In this document: positions 1 through 5,486 of the stretch, one piece after another
How positions within the stretch are numbered: position 1 is the first letter of the stretch
Layout of the letters: every line of letters starts with the position of its first letter
DNA from: Betaproteobacteria bacterium
GTDB lineage: Bacteria > Pseudomonadota > Gammaproteobacteria > Burkholderiales > Usitatibacteraceae
Assembly: GCA_012274175.1 (NCBI GenBank)
Contig: JAAOZZ010000095.1
Location: forward strand, 1 to 5,486
Direction of reading: 5' to 3'
DNA length: 5,486 bases
Program-made: the position numbers and the translations under genes
Notes under the pieces: generated by a model
Databases searched by the model: none
What the model was told of the DNA's origin: nothing
What the model saw: the letters and a program-made list of their open reading frames with translations, nothing else

Positions 1-1041
1 AGCCTCGCTCTCGAGCGCGGCCACGTTGCACAGCACCTGGGCCGCGAACGCCTCGTGGATCTCCCAGAGGTCGATCGCATCGAGTGTCAGCCCGCGCCGC
101 TCGAGCAGCCTCGGGATCGCGTACGCCGGCGCCATGAGCAGGCCTTCGTGGAAGACGTCCACGGCCGCGAGCTCGTAGTCCACGAGCTTCGCCCGCGCCC
201 GGCCCGGGGGCAGGCGCGCGAGCCCCGCGTCGCTCGCGACCCAGATTCCCGCCGCGCCGTCGGTGAGCGGCGATGCATTGCCGGCGGTGATGGTGCCCTT
301 GCCGCTCGCGCGGTCGAACGCGGGCCTGAGCGAGGCGAGCTTCTCCGCGGAGCTGTCGGCCCGCGGCACGCCGTCCTTCGCCATGCCTTCGACCGGGATC
401 ACCAGGTCGTCGAAGAAGCCCGACGCCATCGCGGCCACGGCGCGCTGGTGGGATTGCAAGGCGATGCGGTCCTGGTCCGGGCGCGCGATGTTCCATTGCC
501 GCGCCATCTCCTCGCAGTGCTCGCCCATGCTCCTGCCCGTGGCGCGGTTGGCCACGCTCGGCACGTGCAGGCCCAGGTCCTTCCAGTGCATCTCGCCCAG
601 GCGGTCGATGCGCTCGCCGAGGCTGCGGGCCTGGGACATGCGCCGGATCCAGTCGGAGAGGCCCTGCTTCAGGCCGATCTGCAAGCGGCTCATGCTCTCC
701 ACGCCGCCGCACATCGCGAGCGCGATGTCGTCGCCCAGCATGCCCGCCGCCTCGAATACGGCGACCATGCTCGTGGAGCAGGCAAGCACGGTGGAGAACG
801 CGGGCGTCGCCTGGTCGAGCCTGGCGTCGATCAGCACCTCCCGCGCGATGTTGCTGTAGCCCAGGTTGGGCGCCACGGTGCCCCACACCAGGAGATCGGC
901 GCGATCGCCCGCGGCGAGCTGGGCGGCGAGCGCCTGGGCGACGGGCACCGAAAGCGCCACCGCGTCCAGCGCGCGCAGCGCGCCGTCCACCCGCGCGAAA
1001 GGCGTGCGCAATCCCGCGACGAGCCACGCCGGGGCGCTCAC
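1..1041 (-). CDS. Thiolase family protein, FadI-like acetyl-CoA acetyltransferase / 3-ketoacyl-CoA thiolase (3' end missing)
   Basis: Thiolases cleave 3-ketoacyl-CoA with CoA, or run the reverse condensation, in the cytoplasm. I translated this frame by hand: 347 residues are present, with no stop before the window edge. The N-terminal half has GLRTPFAR (10-17), NIARE (64-68), the nucleophile Cys88 in ACSTSM (87-92) and GGVESMS (112-118). The C-terminal half has GTITAGNASPLTDG (249-262) and HEAFA (329-333), the His-type variant of the thiolase NEAFA motif also found in FadI. Roughly the last 80-90 residues, which should carry the GHP histidine and the second catalytic cysteine, lie outside the window. 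The start is GTG at 1041, whose GTGA overlaps the stop of the YHS lipoprotein gene. No good Shine-Dalgarno is visible, so coupling to the upstream gene is likely. The family is secure. Whether the enzyme is degradative (FadI-like) or biosynthetic is open, and no FadJ-type partner is in view. Confidence 0.9.
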   Translation of the reverse strand, partial: MSAPAWLVAGLRTPFARVDGALRALDAVALSVPVAQALAAQLAAGDRADLLVWGTVAPNLGYSNIAREVLIDARLDQATPAFSTVLACSTSMVAVFEAAGMLGDDIALAMCGGVESMSRLQIGLKQGLSDWIRRMSQARSLGERIDRLGEMHWKDLGLHVPSVANRATGRSMGEHCEEMARQWNIARPDQDRIALQSHQRAVAAMASGFFDDLVIPVEGMAKDGVPRADSSAEKLASLRPAFDRASGKGTITAGNASPLTDGAAGIWVASDAGLARLPPGRARAKLVDYELAAVDVFHEGLLMAPAYAIPRLLERRGLTLDAIDLWEIHEAFAAQVLCNVAALESEA

Positions 1042-1724
1042 GGCGCCCGCCGCAGCGGATCGTCGGGCTCGCCCGGCACGCCGAGGGCGGGCTCGCCGAA
1101 GCCCTCCCGCGCGCGCCAGCCCGGGTACTTGAACACCACGTTGTTGAACGTGCCGCCGGTGTCGTAGTCGAGCGTGCGGCCGGGGTGCTTGCGCTTCCAT
1201 TCCGCCATGAGGCTCGCTCCGCTGCGATACCACGGCACGCGCACGATCCACGCCTTCACGCTCTGCCAGCGCCAGCCCTGGTCCCGCATCGCGGGCCAGA
1301 GGCCGTCGGCGCGGGCGATGTTCTCCCGGGGATCGAGCAGCCACATCTCGTGGCCGAGCACGTCGCCGAAGATGAAGAGCCGGCCGTCGCGCACCTCGAA
1401 CTGGGTGGGGTCGCTGCCCATCTTCACGTTGTATGCCGTGCCGTTGGAGCAGAAGCCCCCGTATTGCGGCTCGTAGCGCGACGGCGATCGCTCGAACGCG
1501 GCGCGGTCGTCGCTAGATGCGAAGTAGTACGTGCGGTCCCCGGCGGCGGCGGCGATGGTGTGCCGGCCGCGCACCGGCTTGCCTTGCGTGAAATACGCCA
1601 CCGGGTCGTAGCCCAGCAGCATCAGGTGCTCGCCGCGGCTGGTGTCGATGGTGGCGTGGGTGGTCCCGCACCCGGCGAGCAGCGCCGCCGCCGATACGAG
1701 GAGGATCGCGCCTGGTCGTGTCAT
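1038..1724 (-). CDS. YHS-domain lipoprotein of unknown function
   Basis: The predicted product has 228 residues. The N-terminus is a lipoprotein signal peptide: a short charged start, a hydrophobic stretch (about 5-16) and the lipobox LAGC with lipidated Cys19, so the protein should be anchored in a membrane facing the periplasm. A YHS domain follows at about residues 36-115: GYDPVAYF (38-45), YYFASSDDRAAF (66-77), then YEPQYGGFCSNG (84-95) with the single conserved Cys92. YHS domains are often linked with metal handling, but no function is established for this type. The remaining half (about 120-228) is rich in Trp and other aromatics and matches no domain I recognise. The open frame continues far upstream inside kefC; the lipoprotein signal and the ribosome binding sites place the real start at 1724 (ATGA overlap with the kefC stop) or at a second in-frame ATG at 1730, which adds Met-Asp. 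The stop overlaps the thiolase GTG start. Confidence 0.85.
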   Translation of the reverse strand: MTRPGAILLVSAAALLAGCGTTHATIDTSRGEHLMLLGYDPVAYFTQGKPVRGRHTIAAAAGDRTYYFASSDDRAAFERSPSRYEPQYGGFCSNGTAYNVKMGSDPTQFEVRDGRLFIFGDVLGHEMWLLDPRENIARADGLWPAMRDQGWRWQSVKAWIVRVPWYRSGASLMAEWKRKHPGRTLDYDTGGTFNNVVFKYPGWRAREGFGEPALGVPGEPDDPLRRAP

Positions 1725-3502
1725 GTCCATCCTCCGCCTCCGTGTTCCCGCTCGAAGCGCTCGCGGTCTCGCGCGAATTGCCGTTCCATCTCCTCGCGCC
1801 CGGCCTTGGCGATGCTCATGCGCCGCGCCTCGTCCTGGTAGAACGGGAGCGTCGCGTCCACGCTCGCGATATTGTGCCTGCGGAAAGCGTCCGCCATCTC
1901 CCGCGCCCGGTACCGGTCCATGCCGAGCGCCTCCAGCGCGGCGCGTCCCACCTTGAGCGCCGATTCGAAGGTCTCGCGCTCGGCCACGTCCACGCCCCGC
2001 AGCTTCAGCTCGAAATAGTGGGACACGTTGCGCGCCCGGGCGAGGATCGGCAGGTGCGGGAAGCTCTCCCGCACCCGGTCCACCAGGGCCACGCTGTCGT
2101 TCACGTCGTCGATCGCGTTCACCAGCAGGCGCGCCTTGTCGGCGCCCGCGGCCTGGAGGAGGTCCAGCCGCGTCGCATCCCCGTAGAACACGCGGTAGCC
2201 GAACTTGCGCAGCGACTCGATCTGGTCCAGGTCGTGGTCGAGCACCACCGCGCGCACGTCGTTGGCGAGGAGCAGGCGACCGACGATCTGCCCGAAGCGC
2301 CCGAACCCCGCGATGATGACGGGACCCGTGGCGTCGATCGTATCGGCGGGCGGTGCGGCCTGGGCGCGCCGGCCCAGGAGCCAGCCGTGGAAAAGCAGGA
2401 GCAGCGGCGTGGCCCCCATGGAAAGGGCCACGGTGATGGTGAGCAATCCTTCCCATTCGGGCGAGAGCAGCTCGGCGGCCCGGGCCGAGCCGAACACCAC
2501 GAAGCCGAATTCGCCCGCCTGGGAAAGCACGAAGGCGAAGAACCGGCAGCCGCGCACGCGGATGCCCAGGGCATAGGACACGGCGAAGAGCGCCGTGATC
2601 TTGATGGCGAGAAATCCCATGAGCAGCAGCGCGATCGTGCCGGGCCGGCTCGCGAGCAGGCCGAAGTCGATCGTCATGCCCACGGAGATGAAGAACAGGC
2701 CCAGCAGCAGCCCCTTGAAGGGCTCGATGTCGCTTTCCAGCGCGTGGCGGAACTCCGAATCGGCGAGCAGCACGCCGGCGAGGAAGGCGCCCATCGCCAT
2801 GGAAAGGCCCGCGAGGGAAACCAGCTCCGCCACCCCCAGCACGAGCAGCAGCGCGAACGCGGTGAAGAGCTCCCGCAGGTTCACCCGGGCGATGAGGCGC
2901 AGCGCCGGGCGCGTGAGGTAGCGGCCCACGAACACCACCGCCGCGATGGCGAGCCCCGCCACGGCGAGCTTGCGCCACAGCGGGGTCTCGTTCGGGGAGC
3001 CCGCGTGGGCGAGAAGCGGCACCAGGGCGATGAGCGGTATCGCCGCGATATCCTGGAAGAGCAGGATGCCGAAGGCCGCCCGTCCCGTCTCCGTCGCCAG
3101 CTCCTTGCGCTCCGTGAGCGCCTGCACGCCGATGGCGGTCGAGGAAAGGGCGAGTGCCAGGCCCGCCACGAGCGCCGCCTGCCAGGCGAGGCCGAAGGCG
3201 AGCAGGAAGGCGGCGAGCGCCGCGCCGCACACGGCGAGCTGCACCGTGCCGCCCACGAAGACTTCCCTGCGCATCGCGAGCAGCCGCCGGGGGTCGAGCT
3301 CGAGGCCGATCACGAAGAGCATCAGCACCACGCCCAGCTCGGCCAGCACCTGGGTCTGCTCGATGCCATGGATGAGCCCGAGTCCCCAGGGGCCGATCAC
3401 CGCGCCGGCGATGAGGTAGCCCAGCACCGATCCCAGCCCCAGGCGCGAGGCGAGGGGCACGCACACCACCGCCGCCGCGAGGAAGATGAGCGCCTCGTGC
3501 AT
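1721..3502 (-). CDS. kefC: Glutathione-regulated K+/H+ antiporter of the KefB/KefC type (CPA2 family)
   Basis: This inner-membrane antiporter exports K+ in exchange for H+ when glutathione adducts of toxic electrophiles bind its cytoplasmic domain; free glutathione keeps it closed. The product has 593 residues (E. coli KefC has about 620). The membrane domain spans about 1-375 and includes EQTQVLAELGVVLMLFVIGL (48-67), the FQDIAAIP segment with Gln150-Asp151, and HALESDIEPFKG (253-264), matching the regulatory loop of E. coli KefC. The KTN (RCK) domain starts near 394 with the nucleotide-binding GFGRFG (399-404) and acidic Asp422 in VLDHD, followed by FGYRVFYGDATRLDLL and NAIDD (462-466). The late motif FRRHNI (540-545) corresponds to a region lining the E. 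coli glutathione pocket. The tail is short and Gly-rich and doubles as the ribosome binding site of the next gene. Its ATG shares one base with the kefF stop (TGATG). The kefF neighbour favours KefC over KefB. Confidence 0.95.
   Translation of the reverse strand: MHEALIFLAAAVVCVPLASRLGLGSVLGYLIAGAVIGPWGLGLIHGIEQTQVLAELGVVLMLFVIGLELDPRRLLAMRREVFVGGTVQLAVCGAALAAFLLAFGLAWQAALVAGLALALSSTAIGVQALTERKELATETGRAAFGILLFQDIAAIPLIALVPLLAHAGSPNETPLWRKLAVAGLAIAAVVFVGRYLTRPALRLIARVNLRELFTAFALLLVLGVAELVSLAGLSMAMGAFLAGVLLADSEFRHALESDIEPFKGLLLGLFFISVGMTIDFGLLASRPGTIALLLMGFLAIKITALFAVSYALGIRVRGCRFFAFVLSQAGEFGFVVFGSARAAELLSPEWEGLLTITVALSMGATPLLLLFHGWLLGRRAQAAPPADTIDATGPVIIAGFGRFGQIVGRLLLANDVRAVVLDHDLDQIESLRKFGYRVFYGDATRLDLLQAAGADKARLLVNAIDDVNDSVALVDRVRESFPHLPILARARNVSHYFELKLRGVDVAERETFESALKVGRAALEALGMDRYRAREMADAFRRHNIASVDATLPFYQDEARRMSIAKAGREEMERQFARDRERFEREHGGGGWT
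1731..1741 (-). promoter_or_regulatory. Tandem ribosome binding site (GGAGG-C-GGAGG) before the YHS lipoprotein gene
   Basis: On the minus strand the sequence reads GGAGGCGGAGG followed by ATGGACATG. The distal GGAGG (1741-1737) lies 6 bases from the ATG at 1730, and the proximal GGAGG (1735-1731) lies 6 bases from the ATG at 1724. Both starts are in the same frame, so each has its own well-spaced Shine-Dalgarno. The element sits inside the last codons of kefC, where it encodes part of the Gly-rich tail. It is the strongest ribosome binding site in the window and suggests the lipoprotein is translated at a high rate as well as by coupling. Confidence 0.75.
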
Positions 3503-4041
3503 CAGCGCGCCTGCCGTTGCGCGGCCCAGCGCTCGAGCCGCTCGCGCAGGCGCGCGGCCGCGGCGGCGAGTTGCGGCTCGGTCACGATATGCGCGCCGTG
3601 CAATACGAAGGGCTCGTGCCAGCGCATGCCGCAGAAGCGCGCGGTCTGCTTGACCACGGGAGCGAACGCGGAGAAGTCGTGGGCGTGCTTTCCCTGCTCC
3701 GTATAGGCGTCCTCGTCGGCGCCCGTCGTGACCGCCCAGAGGCACTCCTTGCCTTGCAGCGCCGTGCCGCCCTCGCCGTAGGCCCAGCCCTTCGCGAGCA
3801 CCACCTCGAACCACTGCTTCAATAGCGCGGGGACCGTGTACCAGTAGATCGGGTGCAGCCACACCACGAGCCCGGAGCGCTCGAGCGCGGCGCGCTCCGC
3901 GCCCGCGTCCACGTCGAAGTCGGGATACAGGTCGTAGAGCGAGCGCACCTCGAGCTCCGGCAGGTCGCGCACGGCGCCGAGAAGCGCTGCCGTGGACCGG
4001 GAGCTGCGCGGATAGGGGTGCGCGTGGATCACGAGGATCAT
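3502..4041 (-). CDS. kefF: KefF-type NAD(P)H:quinone oxidoreductase, ancillary activator of KefC
   Basis: KefF is a soluble FMN flavoprotein of the flavodoxin fold that binds the cytoplasmic face of KefC and is needed for full efflux activity; the E. coli protein also reduces quinones with NAD(P)H. The product here has 179 residues, close to E. coli KefF (176). Family motifs are all present: HAHPYP (6-11) in the first flavin-binding loop, LYDLYPDF (35-42), HPIYWY (63-68), PALLKQW (71-77), GWAYG (85-89) and WAVTTG (102-107). The HAHPYP and [14 protein letters not shown] segments resemble KefF more than KefG. The start at 4041 makes an ATGA overlap with the ubiA stop, and the stop shares a base with the kefC ATG, the kefF-kefC order also found in E. 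coli. No strong Shine-Dalgarno precedes it, so translation is probably coupled to ubiA. A general MdaB/NQO-type reductase is the alternative, but the adjacent antiporter makes that unlikely. Confidence 0.93.
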   Translation of the reverse strand: MILVIHAHPYPRSSRSTAALLGAVRDLPELEVRSLYDLYPDFDVDAGAERAALERSGLVVWLHPIYWYTVPALLKQWFEVVLAKGWAYGEGGTALQGKECLWAVTTGADEDAYTEQGKHAHDFSAFAPVVKQTARFCGMRWHEPFVLHGAHIVTEPQLAAAAARLRERLERWAAQRQAR

Positions 4042-4931
4042 CGCCGCAACCACGCCGCGAGGGCTTTCCACGTGGTGTTGTCGGCGGCGATCCCCGCGAA
4101 CACCACCGCCCCCACCCAGTTGTTGCGCAGGAACGCCTTGAAGCAGCCCTCGCGGCTGCGCTCGCGGATGAGCGGGTAGTGGGAAATGGCGAGCGCGGAG
4201 GCCACACCCACGCCGGCGAAATAGAACGGGCCGTAGTCCTGCCAGAACCCGATGGCCGCGAGGCACGCCACGAAGGCCACGTAGCACGCCATCACCGCGG
4301 CCACGTCGTTCCGGCCGAAGAGGATCGCGGAGGTGCGTAGCCCCAGCTTCAAGTCGTCGTCCCGGTCGACCATGGCGTACTCGGTGTCGTAGGCGACGGT
4401 CCAGAAGACGTTGGCGGCGAGCAGCGCCCACGCGAGCGGCGGAACCGTGCCGGTGAGCGCGGCGAAGGCCATGGGAATCCCGAAGCCGAACGCGAGGCCG
4501 AGCCATGCCTGGGGCATCCAGAAGAAGCGCTTGGTGAACGGATAGACCGCCGCGATCGCGAGCGCGGCGAAGGAAAGCTCGATGGTGAGCGCATTGAATC
4601 GCAGGATGAGCAGGAACGCGCACGCGGCGAGCGCGGCGGCCAGGGCGAGCGCCTCCCAGGGACGGATCGTGCCCGCGGCCAGGGGACGGTTGCGCGTGCG
4701 CTCCACGTGCGCGTCGAACTTGCGGTCCGCCCAGTCGTTCATCGCGCATCCGGCCGAGCGCATTACCGCGGTGCCGAGCACGAAGATCCACAGCACCATC
4801 GGCGGCGGCAGCCCGCGGCGCGCGAGCCACAGCGCCCAGAGCGCGGGCCAGAGCAGCAGCAGGATGCCGATGGGCCGGTCCAGGCGCATCAGCCGCTCGT
4901 ACGCGTTCAGGCGCGCCGCGAGCCCCTTCAC
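4038..4931 (-). CDS. ubiA: 4-hydroxybenzoate polyprenyltransferase
   Basis: UbiA is an integral inner-membrane, Mg2+-dependent enzyme that joins a polyprenyl diphosphate tail to 4-hydroxybenzoate, the second step of ubiquinone synthesis and the one after UbiC. The 297-residue product (E. coli 290) shows both Asp-rich substrate motifs: NDWADRKFD (65-73, Asp66, Asp69 and Asp73) and [13 protein letters not shown] (181-193). RLDRPIG (16-22) precedes the first membrane helix, and [12 protein letters not shown] (263-274) is a typical C-terminal family segment. Several hydrophobic helices lie between. I chose the GTG start at 4931 because it gives a GTGA overlap with the ubiC stop, has a GGGAG ribosome binding site 8 bases upstream, and yields the expected family length. 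The same frame stays open to an ATG at 5018, but that version would add 29 residues lying inside ubiC with no resemblance to UbiA N-termini. The stop overlaps the kefF start. Confidence 0.96.
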   Translation of the reverse strand: MKGLAARLNAYERLMRLDRPIGILLLLWPALWALWLARRGLPPPMVLWIFVLGTAVMRSAGCAMNDWADRKFDAHVERTRNRPLAAGTIRPWEALALAAALAACAFLLILRFNALTIELSFAALAIAAVYPFTKRFFWMPQAWLGLAFGFGIPMAFAALTGTVPPLAWALLAANVFWTVAYDTEYAMVDRDDDLKLGLRTSAILFGRNDVAAVMACYVAFVACLAAIGFWQDYGPFYFAGVGVASALAISHYPLIRERSREGCFKAFLRNNWVGAVVFAGIAADNTTWKALAAWLRR

Positions 4932-5455
4932 CGATCGAGCTCCCGCAGCGCGGGCAGGAACACTTCCGTCACCATGAGCGGACGTTCCTGGCGCGTGAAG
5001 CGCGAGCGTCGCGCCCACAGCGCGGGAAGCTCGCGGCCGAAGAGCTGTCGCGCCCGCTGCCAGAGGGGATGACGGCGGTCCACGCGCGCGTACTCGAAAG
5101 GCCCGCGGCGCACGAGGGGATCGACGAAGAGCATCGCCGCGAGCGGCCGGGTGCCGAGCCCGCGCAGGCCCCGCCAGGCGCCGTCGAGGTCCCGGCGCAA
5201 GGCGATCGAATGGGCGAGCACGACCGGCCGCCCCGCGGCGTGCAGCACGACTTCGCGAACGAACGCGAGCCGGCGATGGGTCTGTCCCAGCGCGTCGTAT
5301 TCATCCTCATGGGGGAAGCGCAGGCGCTGGTCGACCAGTTCCACACGCATCGCCCCCGCGCGCTCCACTATGCGCCGCGTGAGGGATCCGGGAAAGGTGA
5401 GCCAGGGCCTCCAGGGGTCGGCGTGCGGGGCGCCGTCGGGTTTCCATCGATTCAT
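4928..5455 (-). CDS. ubiC: Chorismate lyase (chorismate--pyruvate lyase)
   Basis: UbiC is a soluble cytoplasmic enzyme that splits chorismate into 4-hydroxybenzoate and pyruvate, supplying the ring for ubiquinone; the product is the substrate of UbiA, encoded next. The protein has 175 residues (E. coli 165). Motifs align along its length: an N-terminal [12 protein letters not shown] (18-29), FVREVVL (65-71) with Arg67 matching the active-site Arg76 of E. coli, [10 protein letters not shown] (101-110), ARRSRF (148-153), and [10 protein letters not shown] (161-170) with Glu164 matching catalytic Glu155. At the position of E. coli Gly90-Arg91 it has His82-Ser83, a difference near the product pocket. 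The ATG at 5455 overlaps the stop of the preceding frame as ATGA. No well-spaced Shine-Dalgarno is visible, so coupling to the upstream gene is likely. The stop overlaps the ubiA GTG. Confidence 0.95.
   Translation of the reverse strand: MNRWKPDGAPHADPWRPWLTFPGSLTRRIVERAGAMRVELVDQRLRFPHEDEYDALGQTHRRLAFVREVVLHAAGRPVVLAHSIALRRDLDGAWRGLRGLGTRPLAAMLFVDPLVRRGPFEYARVDRRHPLWQRARQLFGRELPALWARRSRFTRQERPLMVTEVFLPALRELDR
4940..4944 (-). promoter_or_regulatory. Ribosome binding site deciding the ubiA GTG start
   Basis: The minus strand reads GGGAG here, 8 bases before the GTG at 4931-4929, inside the ubiC codons for Arg-Glu-Leu near its end. This spacing supports the GTG over the in-frame upstream ATG at 5018, which would extend UbiA into ubiC. 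Confidence 0.65.
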
Positions 5456-5486
5456 GCCTTGAGGTAGAACCGGCGGGTGCCGAGCC
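5452..5486 (-). CDS. C-terminal end of an upstream protein (5' part outside the window; possibly RecG)
   Basis: In the minus-strand frame that ends with TGA at 5454-5452, the last ten codons read [10 protein letters not shown]. The codon before them ends in GG, so it would be Trp, Arg or Gly. The stop forms an ATGA overlap with the ubiC start, the same pattern as the other junctions here, which is the main reason to believe a gene ends at this point. A Trp-Leu-Gly type ending followed by an aromatic, basic tail resembles C-termini of the RecG DNA helicase, which I recall near ubiC in some proteobacteria. Ten residues cannot establish that identity. Confidence 0.45.
   Translation of the reverse strand, partial: LGTRRFYLKA

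Noticed and set aside
55..1167. A 370-residue plus-strand open frame opposite the thiolase
   Set aside because: Its composition is the low-complexity Arg/His/Ala/Gly type expected of an antisense shadow, while the minus-strand frame shows the full run of thiolase motifs.
1725..3464. Upstream extension of the lipoprotein frame, giving an 808-residue open frame
   Set aside because: The extension is out of frame with kefC and reads as Arg/Pro/Gly-rich noise. The lipoprotein signal and ribosome binding sites put the true start at 1724 or 1730.
1718..3706. A 662-residue plus-strand open frame opposite kefC
   Set aside because: It lies antisense to a well-recognised antiporter gene. Its translation is dominated by Arg, His, Glu, Gln, Gly and Ala with no motif or hydrophobic pattern. 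Such frames stay open by chance in high-GC genes because of codon bias on the other strand.
3503..4207. Upstream extension of the kefC frame, giving an 828-residue fusion
   Set aside because: It overlaps kefF in another frame with no recognisable domain. MHEALIF at 3502 is a normal antiporter N-terminus and overlaps the kefF stop as expected.
4042..4830. Upstream extension of the kefF frame, giving a 442-residue open frame
   Set aside because: The extra part is a shadow of ubiA. KefF length and its [11 protein letters not shown] start place the gene start at 4041.
4932..5018. ubiA start at the ATG at 5018
   Set aside because: It would overlap ubiC by 91 bases and add 29 residues unlike any UbiA N-terminus. 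The GTG at 4931 has a ribosome binding site and a GTGA overlap.
1..5486. Search for RNA genes, CRISPR arrays, insertion sequences, promoters and terminators
   Set aside because: No tandem repeats, terminal inverted repeats, tRNA-like folds or hairpin-plus-T-run terminators were seen, and there is no intergenic space to hold them. This was by eye only; a covariance-model scan would be decisive.

Overview
The window is a fully packed, strongly GC-rich stretch of bacterial chromosome with every supported gene on the minus strand, so transcription runs from position 5486 towards 1. UbiC and UbiA show an organism that makes ubiquinone from chorismate. Together with the glutathione-linked KefF/KefC pair and the high GC content, this points to a proteobacterium, most likely a beta- or high-GC gammaproteobacterium. 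This placement is inferred from gene content, because no rRNA or other marker gene is present.

In transcription order the window holds seven genes: (1) the last ten codons of an upstream protein, possibly RecG (5486-5452); (2) ubiC, chorismate lyase (5455-4928); (3) ubiA, 4-hydroxybenzoate polyprenyltransferase (4931-4038); (4) kefF, a flavodoxin-fold quinone reductase and ancillary activator (4041-3502); (5) kefC, a glutathione-gated K+/H+ antiporter (3502-1721); (6) a YHS-domain lipoprotein of unknown role (1724-1038); (7) a FadI-like thiolase that runs off the left edge (1041-1).

There is no intergenic base anywhere. Each of the six junctions is a stop/start overlap: ATGA, GTGA, ATGA, TGATG, ATGA, GTGA. 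I see no internal promoter, terminator, RNA gene, repeat array or mobile element. The simplest reading is one translationally coupled polycistronic operon whose promoter lies upstream of the window.

UbiC and UbiA carry out the first two committed steps of ubiquinone synthesis. KefF and KefC form the electrophile-triggered potassium efflux and cytoplasmic acidification system. KefF-type proteins can reduce quinones, so quinone synthesis and quinone/electrophile protection are plausibly co-expressed here. The lipoprotein and the thiolase are harder to connect to that theme. I found no clearly new system; the points most worth a second look are the ubi-kef linkage, the YHS lipoprotein with its unexplained C-terminal half, and the doubled ribosome binding site in front of it.
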